From contig CAZJEN010000015.1 in the NCBI GenBank assembly GCA_964545045.1, positions 1 to 64,000 on the forward strand: DNA of 64,000 nucleotides, given 5' to 3'. The position numbers and the translations under genes are program-made. Shown piece by piece: positions 23,791-31,266 of this stretch (position 1 is the first letter of the stretch; each line of letters starts with the position of its first letter). The notes below the pieces were generated by a model, which was given only the letters and a program-made list of their open reading frames with translations, had not been told where the DNA came from and ran no database searches. The DNA comes from SIG307 sp964545045 (GTDB taxonomy: Bacteria; Bacillota; Clostridia; Lachnospirales; Lachnospiraceae).

Positions 23791-24233
23791 TCACACTCCA
23801 AATACCAAATGCGTATCAACCATATCATAATCCTCCGCCTCTAAGACTGAATACGTAGCGGTCTTTGGTAATATGTTTTTTTCTCTGACATATCGTTTTA
23901 CTTCATTTATCTCTTTCTCAAGAGAATCCTTCTTTGTAATAATTCGAATATCCAAAGCATTATCAATAGAAAACTTCTCACACATACAAAAGCCAAAAGG
24001 AAGAACAATTTTTTTATCAATTGGAACCATTATTTCAAAATCTAACTCTATAAATTCACCTTTCTTTCTGACTATATGTGTACAAGAAATGAGCGGTCCG
24101 CTTTTTTGAGCTTTATTTCCCAAAATAACTCTATTTAATTCCGAATATAGCTCGACTAATTTATCCTGAACTACCCAGCCTCGATATCTCACTAAATTAC
24201 AATACTCTACTTTTTTTTTTCATAATTTATCAT
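23791..24233 (-). pseudogene. Small protein, paralogue of 24731-25198, frameshifted in an A10 tract
   Basis: An open frame of 133 codons exists from a GTG at 24192, but that start has no ribosome binding site. The natural start is the ATG at 24233, joined to the sdpI-like stop (TAAATG) with AAAGGTGG just upstream. That frame enters a run of ten A (24220-24211) and then stops; one extra A gives MINYEKKKVEYCNLVRYRGW, joining the 133-aa frame. Using the other ATG (24223), one A fewer gives MKKKVEYCNLVRYRGW. The restored N-terminus aligns with the paralogue (NLLTFRGKV against NLVRYRGWV). The protein resembles small GyrI/DUF5085-like proteins; this is a tentative call. Slippage, phase variation or a sequencing error are all possible. 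Confidence 0.7.
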
Positions 24234-24614
24234 TTATATCACCACCTTTCGATTCCCTTCTCTATCAAAATTTTTTTCTAATTTTTTTTCCACTAAAAAT
24301 ATCGTTACTAAAATCATAACACATTGAATTGCAATACTTATTACACACACCAATTCAATCATATTCCTATCAAAAACAAGTCCGCATAAAACCGCAATCA
24401 GATTTAATATCAATCCTACCGAGCCAAACAAAATCCAAATCTTTCCACAATATACATGTGCAAATTCCCACGTATCTTTATTTAACATTGACATGGATGT
24501 TCTATAGCCCAAAAAAGAATTTACACTCTTAGGCACCTTTTTTAAGAAAATAGTACCAAAAACAATCATAAGTAATGGAACCAAAAAACTGATTGCTATT
24601 ATTACACTTTCCAT
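24234..24614 (-). CDS. SdpI-family membrane protein, probable immunity protein
   Basis: 126 aa with AAGGAGG upstream. Three hydrophobic segments (MESVIIAISFLVPLLMIVFG; IWILFGSVGLILNLIAVLCG; MIELVCVISIAIQCVMILVT) with the family signature between the first two: FLGYRTSMSMLNKDTWEFAH, matching the 'GYRT-x-x-SM-x-N-x-x-TW' pattern of SdpI-type proteins. SdpI of Bacillus subtilis protects against the SdpC killing peptide. Here it lies inside a peptide operon under LytTR-type control, so self-immunity is the natural reading. Its stop is fused to the start of the next gene (TAAATG). Confidence 0.85.
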   Translation of the reverse strand: MESVIIAISFLVPLLMIVFGTIFLKKVPKSVNSFLGYRTSMSMLNKDTWEFAHVYCGKIWILFGSVGLILNLIAVLCGLVFDRNMIELVCVISIAIQCVMILVTIFLVEKKLEKNFDREGNRKVVI

Positions 24615-24688
24615 ATTCTTTATCCTCCTTCAAAACTTAATTTTTGTTTACACTTCGCAAAGAAAAAATATACTACCCTTATCTTTTA

Positions 24689-24726
24689 CCTATCCGTTTT
24701 ATTCGCACAAGCATCTGAAATATATC
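24689..24726. repeat. Intergenic repeat, copy C
   Basis: 38-bp segment starting CCTATCCGTTTTATTC and ending GAAATATATC just after the stop of the 155-aa gene. About 31 of 38 positions match copy A at 17527-17564. On the minus strand it continues the reading frame past the stop codon as ERYISDACANKTDR, then TAG-free to TAA. Confidence 0.5.
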
Positions 24727-24730
24727 GTTC

Positions 24731-25198
24731 TTATACTACGTTCGGATTTACTCCCACATATACCTCCATATCCACCATCCCCGACAGTTCGTCTACGCCC
24801 TTGGTTCTGATATAACCGGCTGTAATGGGGATATAACCTTTTTCCCGGAGATAGGTATTCAATTTGTTACAGGATACCTGAAATTCCGTCAGTGTTCCCG
24901 TATAGTTTAACTTCACAGCATTGTAAAGAAACAAACGCTCCTTCCATTTAAAATTCTCGGTTTCAGATATTGTCTTATCAAGCGGAAGCATCAGCTCCGT
25001 ATCCGCTATAGTACCGTCTCTCGTCTGTTCCACTTCATAAGTAACACTGATTGGGTCTCCGACAATCTTTGCCCCTTGCTCTTCTGCGTGCCTTTTCATG
25101 TGTAACATCACTCCAGAAAGTTCCTCCTGCTTCACCTTCCCCCGGAAAGTAAGCAAATTCGCTACATTTAATTCCTGTGCTTCTACAATGTTATTCAT
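24731..25198 (-). CDS. Small GyrI/DUF5085-like protein of the peptide operon
   Basis: 155 aa from the ATG at 25198, with AAGGAG seven bases upstream; the ribosome binding site lies at the end of the 23-aa peptide gene, so translation is probably coupled. Visible conserved stretches: ANLLTFRGKVKQEELSGV, ELMLPLDKTI, FLYNAVKLNYTG and DMEVYVGVNPNVV. The layout (acidic strand then '-PLD-', '-NAV-', '-YVGVNPN-') resembles a small-molecule-binding GyrI-like or DUF5085 protein; I cannot confirm this. No membrane segment or signal. A paralogue lies two genes downstream. A role in immunity or peptide regulation is inferred from context only. Confidence 0.65.
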   Translation of the reverse strand: MNNIVEAQELNVANLLTFRGKVKQEELSGVMLHMKRHAEEQGAKIVGDPISVTYEVEQTRDGTIADTELMLPLDKTISETENFKWKERLFLYNAVKLNYTGTLTEFQVSCNKLNTYLREKGYIPITAGYIRTKGVDELSGMVDMEVYVGVNPNVV

Positions 25199-25209
25199 CT
25201 TCCATCTCC

Positions 25210-25281
25210 TTACCACTTGAACCAGCTCAAAACCTTCTCCACAATATCAAATGATATCGGAGCTAAAATAACATACTGCAT
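25210..25281 (-). CDS. 23-aa amphipathic peptide, first gene of the LytTR-controlled operon
   Basis: ATG at 25281 is eight bases after AGGAGG (25295-25290) and opens 23 codons: MQYVILAPISFDIV then EKVLSWFKW and TAA. It is the first coding unit after the LytTR site array and its promoter, and is followed 11 bp later by the 155-aa gene. The hydrophobic face and the Trp-Phe-Lys-Trp end resemble short membrane-active or pheromone-like peptides (leaderless bacteriocin, phenol-soluble modulin or AgrC ligand type). No AgrB processing protein is present. The strong ribosome binding site and position make it a good gene candidate despite its size. Confidence 0.65.
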   Translation of the reverse strand: MQYVILAPISFDIVEKVLSWFKW

Positions 25282-25326
25282 ATTGCTCACCTCCTCAACT
25301 ACAAAAGGGATTTAACTTGTGTCTTA

Positions 25327-25355
25327 ACAATAACACATGCCAAATCCCTTTACAA
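25327..25355 (-). promoter_or_regulatory. Promoter of the peptide operon
   Basis: Minus-strand TTGTAA (25355-25350), 17-bp spacer, TATTGT (25332-25327). The first LytTR-type repeat ends about 10 bp upstream of the -35, the usual activation geometry for AgrA-like regulators. Transcript start is expected near 25320, giving a ~40-nt leader to the 23-aa peptide. Confidence 0.65.
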
Positions 25356-25364
25356 TAACTTTGC

Positions 25365-25439
25365 GGTAAGCGGTAGCTTTTTTGCGGCAAACGGCATAAC
25401 GCCTGCAGCAAACGGTAGTTTTTTAGCGGTAAACGGTAG
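25365..25439. promoter_or_regulatory. Array of four LytTR-type binding repeats with exact 21-bp period
   Basis: Units GGTAAGCGGTAG (25365), GGCAAACGGCAT (25386), AGCAAACGGTAG (25407) and GGTAAACGGTAG (25428) start exactly 21 bp apart. On the minus strand they read CTACCGTTTACC, matching the ACCGTTTA-like core bound by LytTR-domain regulators, whose sites are direct repeats two helical turns apart. The array sits between the kinase gene stop and the peptide operon promoter, so the LytTR regulator encoded at 26752-27456 is the expected binder. Confidence 0.85.
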
Positions 25440-25441
25440 TT

Positions 25442-26737
25442 TTATGCCACATTCACCAGTACTACATCTACCGTAAATTTCTTGTCCGTATATTTAAATT
25501 CCACCGTTCCGTCATTTTTTTCAACAGACTCTCTCACATTCTGTGTTCCGTACCCGTGGTTCTTCTTATCAACCTTTTTTGTAATCAACCTTCCGTCCTT
25601 TTCTTCAATCGGCTGTGCCATGTCATTTTCCATCGTGATTGCCAATGCGCCACCCACACTTTTTACCGTAACTTCAACCGTTCCGACACTTTCACATGCA
25701 GATGCCGCAAAAAAAGCATTCTCCAAAAGATTTGAAAATATAATGCACACATCCATATCAGACATTTGCATTTGCCCCGGAAGATGCCCCTTCCAATCCA
25801 GCACTACCCCCGCATATCTTCCCGACACATCATTTACAATAGCATTTACCAAGGAATTTCCAGTCTGATACTTTTCAGAAGCGTCCTGAATCATCTCTCC
25901 CATTGTCTCTATGTACTTCTCTGCTGCCTGCACATTGTTTTCTTTCAACAACTGTTTTAAACATACAAAATGCGATGACATATCGTGTCGGAATTTCCTG
26001 ATTTTCTCTTTATTGCTTAGTGATTCTAAGTAATATTCTTCCTTTACCTTCCATAATTTCTGATTCAATTCTACCATTTCTTGATAATGCTGTTTAGCAC
26101 TGTTGTTATAAATCAAAAGTACTCCCATAACTAAAAATAATACTGCAAACACAATCGACGGTATTACAAATAAAATCACATTTTCCTTGCTCCACACAAA
26201 ATCTTCATTATCCATTGGCAACATTGCAATGGAAGAAGCTGTTATCCCTCCAAAAAACATCCAAAGATACATACGCCCCTTAGTATGTATTTCCTCAATC
26301 CCTTTTTTCCCTCGCCCATAATATAGTTTTTGGAATAATATCGCAGCAACCAATATCCCGACCAAACTAATACCATTGCATATACCGCACATCAACGGAT
26401 CATCATGTATCACCTCTCCCGGCACCCCAATTATTCCTGCCAACGCCAAAAGCATTATTGTGTCAATACACGAAAACCCAACGAATACTGTCACTGCCAA
26501 AAGGCCCTTCTTTTTTCCTTCAATCATCATTACAGCGATTACCGGTACTACAAAATAAAAGGATGCCATTCGATACTCATTATCCCACAGCCCAATAGCT
26601 AATATAATAGCTACACTCATACCAAGCACAATCCACGCACCCATGCACTTTCTTTTAAATCTATAGTTTAAACAACCGCATAATACCAACAACATTTTAA
26701 TCAGATCCTGAACTAACACCACAATATTCGTTACCAT
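25442..26737 (-). CDS. AgrC-like GHKL sensor histidine kinase
   Basis: 431 aa. About six membrane helices in residues ~1-210, with no large extracellular domain, the typical architecture of peptide-sensing kinases. A coiled coil then leads to the phospho-acceptor region KIRKFRHDMSSHF with His251. The C-terminal GHKL ATPase shows DVCIIFSNLLENAFFAA (N-box) and NHGYGTQNVRESVEKNDG (G-box). It would sense a secreted peptide and phosphorylate the LytTR regulator encoded 14 bp upstream. The 23-aa peptide encoded directly downstream is a candidate ligand. Confidence 0.9.
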   Translation of the reverse strand: MVTNIVVLVQDLIKMLLVLCGCLNYRFKRKCMGAWIVLGMSVAIILAIGLWDNEYRMASFYFVVPVIAVMMIEGKKKGLLAVTVFVGFSCIDTIMLLALAGIIGVPGEVIHDDPLMCGICNGISLVGILVAAILFQKLYYGRGKKGIEEIHTKGRMYLWMFFGGITASSIAMLPMDNEDFVWSKENVILFVIPSIVFAVLFLVMGVLLIYNNSAKQHYQEMVELNQKLWKVKEEYYLESLSNKEKIRKFRHDMSSHFVCLKQLLKENNVQAAEKYIETMGEMIQDASEKYQTGNSLVNAIVNDVSGRYAGVVLDWKGHLPGQMQMSDMDVCIIFSNLLENAFFAASACESVGTVEVTVKSVGGALAITMENDMAQPIEEKDGRLITKKVDKKNHGYGTQNVRESVEKNDGTVEFKYTDKKFTVDVVLVNVA

Positions 26738-26751
26738 TCCTTTGTTCCCCT

Positions 26752-27456
26752 TTAAACTATTCTTCCGTTTTTGCTGACAAACTCCATAAATTCTTCTTTA
26801 AAGATTGATACATATCTGCGTGAAATTTCCAGCTTCTCGTCGATTCCTTTCAGCTTCACCTGAGTGCTTCCGTAGCGCTCCACATAAAACATGGAAATCA
26901 TATACGAACGATGAATCTGCGCAAACCCTTTTCCGCTTAATCGTTCGCTCCATTTCTTTAGAGTGCCCCGCCGTTCTTCATACACATTTCCCAAACAGTC
27001 ATAAATGAAGAGTCCGTCTCCGTAGGATTCCAGATATACAATATCCTTTACCTTTACGTAACTCTTTTCCCCGTCAAGGCTCAATTCTACTTTTTCTTCA
27101 TTTACCAGACTCTTTTCCACAGTCTTTAATACCTTCAAAAGCTTTGCTTTCTCTAGCGGTTTTTTTAAAAACTGCAGTGCCCTGACATCAAAAGCGTCAT
27201 ATACATAATTCTCATGACTTGTCAAAAACACAATCTCTGCATCTACATTTTTTCGTCTTAAATATTTCGCTGTCGTTACGCCATCCAGTTTCTCCATCTC
27301 TACGTCTAAAAAAATCAAATCAAACTGCTCTTCCGACTTCACCAGTTCGCTTCCGTCCGTGAACTCTTTTATTTCAATCTCCTTGTTATACGCTATAATT
27401 CCTCGTCTCGTTTCGTCACGATAAATTGCCTCGTCATCGCAAATTGCTACACGCAT
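26752..27456 (-). CDS. LytTR-family (AgrA-like) response regulator
   Basis: 234 aa. Receiver domain residues ~1-120 with acidic pocket CDDE, phospho-acceptor Asp51 in LIFLDVEM, and Lys in FLKKPLE. The LytTR DNA-binding domain follows at ~125-230 (VKVKDIVYLESYGDGLFIYD, FAQIHRSYMISMFYVERYG, LEISRRYVSIFKEEF). It should bind the 21-bp-spaced repeat array at 25365-25439 and activate the peptide operon. It is encoded first in the kinase transcript, with 14 bp between the two genes. Confidence 0.93.
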   Translation of the reverse strand: MRVAICDDEAIYRDETRRGIIAYNKEIEIKEFTDGSELVKSEEQFDLIFLDVEMEKLDGVTTAKYLRRKNVDAEIVFLTSHENYVYDAFDVRALQFLKKPLEKAKLLKVLKTVEKSLVNEEKVELSLDGEKSYVKVKDIVYLESYGDGLFIYDCLGNVYEERRGTLKKWSERLSGKGFAQIHRSYMISMFYVERYGSTQVKLKGIDEKLEISRRYVSIFKEEFMEFVSKNGRIV

Positions 27457-27534
27457 CCTACAAACCCCTCTCCGTTCTCATCTGTTCTCTCTATACATTT
27501 TATCACGCTGATACAGCACAGTGTTTTCGCAGTC

Positions 27535-27569
27535 AAAAAGGTCTTGCCATAAACAACAGCAGGACCTTT
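27535..27569 (-). terminator. Terminator after the CotS-like gene
   Basis: Minus-strand GAAAGGTCCTGC pairs with GCAAGACCTTTTT across an ~11-nt loop; the T-run at 27539-27535 completes an intrinsic terminator. It separates the CotS-like gene from the two-component operon. Confidence 0.7.
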
Positions 27570-27666
27570 CATTACTCTCTTTCGCCCCAACGAATATTTT
27601 ACTATATCCGATTTATCATGTCAAGAAATACCATTCTCTCACATCACGCATCTGCATACCATTCCC

Positions 27667-28743
27667 TCACATCAGGCACCAGCCCACCACATCCTTAAGC
27701 AGCAATTCCTTCTCCTTCTCCTGCTCCTTTACCGCCAACAGTTTCTCTGTTGTTTTCTGCGGTATCCAGGACTTTTTCCCGTTGTGATAGCTGTTGGATA
27801 TCTTCCAGAACTTCTCCGGATAAGACAACAGAAGATAAAACACCTGCCACTCTGCCTTATCCACCTTTCGTACCGATGTGTAGGCTTCCATTAAGCTCTC
27901 CGCCAACCTCCGGTCCCAACCGGTTTTCTCCATCAGCTTCCGGAAAAACAAATAAAAATCCGCAATCTGTACCCCGAGACACGCCTTGTCGAAATTCACC
28001 GTAGCAAAGCTTCCGTCATGCAGCACCAGAAGATTGTGGTGGGTATAGGTGCCATGGCAGGCTCTTCCTGCGGAAAGCGCCGCTGCCAGCGTCTCCTCAC
28101 AGCCACACTCCTTCGCTTGTTGCAGGGCCGCCTCTGCCTTTTCATAGAACTCCGGAAAGATGTTGATATACACCGTTTCAAAGTAGGCCTTCCGCTTTTT
28201 CTCCCGGATAAAGCTCCGCACCCGGCGCAGCTCCCGGTTCCTCTTTTCAAACAGCTCCGGAAGGCTTTTTTGTACCGCTCCCGGAAGCGTCTGTAACGAT
28301 CCGCCCGCAGCCACAGTACTGCCTGACGCCTCTGCTCCGTCCGGTACATCATCCGCCGGCGCATTGTCTGCTGTCAGCGTCACCCCGGTGAGTGCGTTAT
28401 GCAACTCTGCCAGATGCCGCACCGCCGTTATGGCCTGGTCCGGCTTTTTTACATTGCACTCCTCGCCGTAATACCAGTTCTTCATCAAAAAAGGCTCCTC
28501 GTACTCATCCTTCGTTACGTAGGCGCCTTCTTTATTTGCCACATAACTATCCACAAGAAAGCCCGCATCACTAAGCTTTGTCAACACGCTCTGCTCAAAC
28601 ACAGCCCTTTGTTCACTTCCGTTATATGGCAACAGTAACTTAGGTCCCCGCTCGGTATCAATGCGAAATGCGCCCCGCGTCCTTGCGGTGCCGGTCACCG
28701 TAATCTCATATTTTTCAAAAAATTCAAGACTCTTTTCCTCCAC
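27667..28743 (-). CDS. CotS-family spore coat/kinase-like phosphotransferase protein
   Basis: 358 aa. The fold is aminoglycoside-phosphotransferase-like: an N-terminal lobe (residues ~1-100), the catalytic-loop region CHGTYTHHNLLVLHDG and NFDKACLGVQIADFYLFFRK. In the CotS/YsxE/YtaA family the canonical His-Gly-Asp is replaced; here the loop reads HGTYTHHN, so phosphotransfer activity is uncertain. Homologues are spore coat proteins. Residues ~132-152 are a low-complexity insertion (DDVPDGAEASGSTVAAGGSL). It lies just downstream of the pilus genes but 140 bp separate it from pilT. Its presence supports a spore-forming host. Confidence 0.82.
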   Translation of the reverse strand: MEEKSLEFFEKYEITVTGTARTRGAFRIDTERGPKLLLPYNGSEQRAVFEQSVLTKLSDAGFLVDSYVANKEGAYVTKDEYEEPFLMKNWYYGEECNVKKPDQAITAVRHLAELHNALTGVTLTADNAPADDVPDGAEASGSTVAAGGSLQTLPGAVQKSLPELFEKRNRELRRVRSFIREKKRKAYFETVYINIFPEFYEKAEAALQQAKECGCEETLAAALSAGRACHGTYTHHNLLVLHDGSFATVNFDKACLGVQIADFYLFFRKLMEKTGWDRRLAESLMEAYTSVRKVDKAEWQVFYLLLSYPEKFWKISNSYHNGKKSWIPQKTTEKLLAVKEQEKEKELLLKDVVGWCLM

Positions 28744-28882
28744 AATATCTCCTCCGATTCCTCATGCCGAACCGATCACAAACGATTCAGACAGGTATAT
28801 TCTCTACATACTATGAGGACAAAGAAGAAATCATGTATCAAATTTTTCGTTTTCGGGAATCCTGCGTGGAACGTCCATTACG

Positions 28883-29935
28883 CTAGATTCTTTTCTGTAC
28901 CGCCTCCGGGTTATCGCAGTAATCCAGAAGCGTCTGCTTGCTGATTTTTTTCTGCTCGTACAAGTTCTGCAAATACCGGTCCATGGTCACCATTCCGTCG
29001 TTTCCACCGGCAATCATGGCATTGTTAATCTGATGATTCTTGTTATCACGAATCATATTCCGGATGGCATGGTCCGCATGCATAATTTCAAAGGCCGGCA
29101 CCAGACACCCCTCCGCATCCGGAACCAGCTGCTGGGATACCACCGTACGTAACACCATACTCAGCTGTACACGAACCTGTCCCTGTTGCTCGCTCGGGAA
29201 GGAATCCAGAATACGGTCGATGGTGTTCACAGCCCCCTTGGTATGCAGGGTCGCAATGACCAGATGTCCCGTCTCTGCTGCCGTCATGGCGGTGCGAATG
29301 GTCTCCGCATCCCGCATTTCTCCCATCAAAATCACATCCGGCGCCTGACGAAGACAGGCACGAAGGGCCGAAAGATAATCCTCCGTATCAATGGAAATCT
29401 CTCTCTGGCTGATAATGCTCTTTTTATGGGTATGAAGATACTCAATCGGGTCCTCCAACGTTACAATATGAGACTCTTTGGTCCGGTTAATCCGGTCGAT
29501 AATACACGCCTGCGTTGTGGACTTTCCGCTGCCTGCGGTTCCCGTCACCAAAATCAGACCGTCGGACACATCCGCCAGCTTTATTACCTCTTCCGAAATA
29601 TGCAGTTCCTTCCAGTCCGGGATATCAAAAGCCACCACACGGATTACCGCCGCCAAAGATCCTCTCTGACGATACGCGTTTACACGGAACCTTGCCAGAC
29701 CTCCGATTGCAAAGGAAAAATCATCGTCTCCCGACTTCTCGTAAGGCTCCATATCACGCTTTGCCATGCCGTAGATTTCCGAAATCAGCTGCTTTGTTTC
29801 CTCCGGCAACAACTGCTTTTCCGTTAACGGTACAATATGCCCTTCCTTTTTCTCAATCACCGGACTCCCCGCCAGAACAAACAAATCCGATGCTCTATCC
29901 TCTACCGCTTTTCTTAAAAAATCCGTAATCTGCAT
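28883..29935 (-). CDS. pilT: Type IV pilus retraction ATPase PilT
   Basis: 350 aa, CGGAGGA before the ATG. Motifs: Walker A GTAGSGKST (residues ~132-140), Asp box around HIVTLEDPIEYLH, Walker B LMGEMRD, His box ATLHTKGAVNTIDRI and a C-terminal AIRNMIRD, the PilT hallmark similar to AIRNLIRE. It is a hexameric cytoplasmic ATPase that drives pilin disassembly and twitching. It is the last gene of the pilus cluster. No extension ATPase (pilB) is present between here and the polysaccharide locus. Confidence 0.95.
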   Translation of the reverse strand: MQITDFLRKAVEDRASDLFVLAGSPVIEKKEGHIVPLTEKQLLPEETKQLISEIYGMAKRDMEPYEKSGDDDFSFAIGGLARFRVNAYRQRGSLAAVIRVVAFDIPDWKELHISEEVIKLADVSDGLILVTGTAGSGKSTTQACIIDRINRTKESHIVTLEDPIEYLHTHKKSIISQREISIDTEDYLSALRACLRQAPDVILMGEMRDAETIRTAMTAAETGHLVIATLHTKGAVNTIDRILDSFPSEQQGQVRVQLSMVLRTVVSQQLVPDAEGCLVPAFEIMHADHAIRNMIRDNKNHQINNAMIAGGNDGMVTMDRYLQNLYEQKKISKQTLLDYCDNPEAVQKRI

Positions 29936-29953
29936 AACCCATCCTCCGTTTTT

Positions 29954-30352
29954 CTACTCCAGGTTGCCGTCCCATACAGGCAATTCATCCTCTGCCTGCC
30001 ACGCTCCCGCCGCTTCGGTCTGCCACCGCAAGATCCGATAGCTTTCCCCGGTCACTTCCGCTTCCACTACCAGCGTTTGGGTGTCCGAAACCGCACATTC
30101 GTACCGGTACCGGTTGCCCTCTGCGGTAACACCGTCCGGCACATTCCCTGCCCGAATCCGGGCCAGGATTTCTTCTGCCTCACAATCCGCCTCGTAATAA
30201 GCCCGTACCGACTCCGCAGAAGCTTCACTCAAACGCCCGTCTGCCCGCACAGAGGACAGACTCAACACGGCAAATACAGTCAAACAAAGCACCGCAAAAA
30301 TCACAAGCAACGAGCTTCCGCCCACTGCGGTCGGTGTATCAGTCCTCTTCAT
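29954..30352 (-). CDS. Pilus-locus membrane protein (PilX/minor-pilin-like)
   Basis: 132 aa; GGAGG eleven bases upstream of the ATG. N-terminal hydrophobic segment (SSLLVIFAVLCLTVFAVLSL) followed by a Glu/Ala-rich helix (AESVRAYYEADCEAEEILAR) and a short beta domain. The layout is like a PilX-type minor pilin: one N-terminal helix and a small globular domain. No canonical G/FTLxE prepilin cleavage motif is obvious. The start overlaps the previous gene by 14 bp, so the two are co-translated. Exact role unknown. Confidence 0.65.
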   Translation of the reverse strand: MKRTDTPTAVGGSSLLVIFAVLCLTVFAVLSLSSVRADGRLSEASAESVRAYYEADCEAEEILARIRAGNVPDGVTAEGNRYRYECAVSDTQTLVVEAEVTGESYRILRWQTEAAGAWQAEDELPVWDGNLE

Positions 30353-30776
30353 ATTCCGTCACCTCCGCCCCGTTTTGCGCCGCTACGGGAAGCCGGAACA
30401 GTTCTTCTCCCGTATCCGTCGTCACTACAAGCTCTGCCTTCCAAAGAAACGCATCCGTATCCTCGGAAACCTTTACCACAATCGCATACACCATAGTTTC
30501 CGCTTCTGTCATTTCCCAGTTTTCGTCGTAAAGAATCGCCCATGTATTCTCCTTGGTGTGCAACACTTCCGGTTGTTCCGTAAGCCACACCAACCCGTTT
30601 TTCTTCAACGTTTCTGCCACATTCTGGGCCGCAAACACCGCCCGGTCCGTAGCCTCGTATTGCCGGGACAGTTTATCCGACAATGCAAACATCCGCAGGC
30701 ACACCGCAGCTGCCAGCGCAAACACCAGAATCATTACCATATGCTCTATCAGCACCAATATCGATTTATTTCGCAT
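30339..30776 (-). CDS. Pilus-locus pilin-like membrane protein
   Basis: 145 aa from the ATG at 30776, eight bases after GGGAGG. N-terminal helix (ILVLIEHMVMILVFALAAAV) starting near residue 5, then a helix with AAQNVAETLKKNG and a beta-rich C-terminus (DAFLWKAELVVTTDTGEELF). A Glu at position +5 relative to a possible processing site (IEHMV) is reminiscent of pilin Glu5. It overlaps both neighbours by a few bases. Function inferred from location within the pilus operon. Confidence 0.65.
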   Translation of the reverse strand: MRNKSILVLIEHMVMILVFALAAAVCLRMFALSDKLSRQYEATDRAVFAAQNVAETLKKNGLVWLTEQPEVLHTKENTWAILYDENWEMTEAETMVYAIVVKVSEDTDAFLWKAELVVTTDTGEELFRLPVAAQNGAEVTEYEED

Positions 30777-31266
30777 AGGCAACCTCCCCCGCCCCGCTCC
30801 GTAAAGTCAAGGTCTGTTCCGTCACCGTTCCGTCCTCACAGATTACCTCCACGGTAAGACATCCGTTTTCCAAAGAAAACCGCACTCCGGAAGCCTCCGT
30901 AATCTTTTCTCCCGCCTCCGGTTCAAATGGGACATCCTCTGCCGAAAACAACTCCCGCACAATCCCCTCATGGCAATAAATCCGGGTCACATAGCCTTTC
31001 CCGTCAACCTGCTCCTCCAACCGTAAAATATTTGTTCCGTTTCTTTGCTCCACAGAAACCGCTCCGGCACAATCTGCCTGTCGTACCTTCGTTACAATAT
31101 AAAGAGGCACCGTTCTGTTTTTAAAAGCTTCCTGCCCCCGGTCCGTCAGCCGTCCGTATACGCCGGCCCCCGCCAGAAGTACGAGCACCGCGCATACCGC
31201 CAGTATTGCGAACAAAACCAAAGGAAGTATTTTTTCTGTCTGAAACCTACTTTCTGTTTTCTTCAT
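30766..31266 (-). CDS. DUF4860-like pilus-locus protein
   Basis: 166 aa from the ATG at 31266; a longer start adds 15 unlikely residues. N-terminal membrane helix (ILPLVLFAILAVCAVLVLLA), then a region following the DUF4860 pattern (GRLTDRGQEAFKNRTVPLYI, TKVRQADCAG, GYVTRIYCHEGIVRELF). DUF4860 proteins are found in clostridial type IV pilus clusters and are presumably minor pilins. It overlaps the following gene by 11 bp. Confidence 0.7.
   Translation of the reverse strand: MKKTESRFQTEKILPLVLFAILAVCAVLVLLAGAGVYGRLTDRGQEAFKNRTVPLYIVTKVRQADCAGAVSVEQRNGTNILRLEEQVDGKGYVTRIYCHEGIVRELFSAEDVPFEPEAGEKITEASGVRFSLENGCLTVEVICEDGTVTEQTLTLRSGAGEVAYAK

Noticed and set aside
23791..24192. GTG at 24192 as the true start of the small paralogue
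   Set aside because: No ribosome binding site; the preceding frame extends similarity to the paralogue up to the A10 tract and a coupled ATG at 24233.
25205..27456. A classical agrBDCA system
   Set aside because: Kinase and LytTR regulator fit AgrC/AgrA, but no AgrB-like membrane peptidase and no AgrD with a conserved thiolactone Cys are present; the 23-aa peptide has no Cys.
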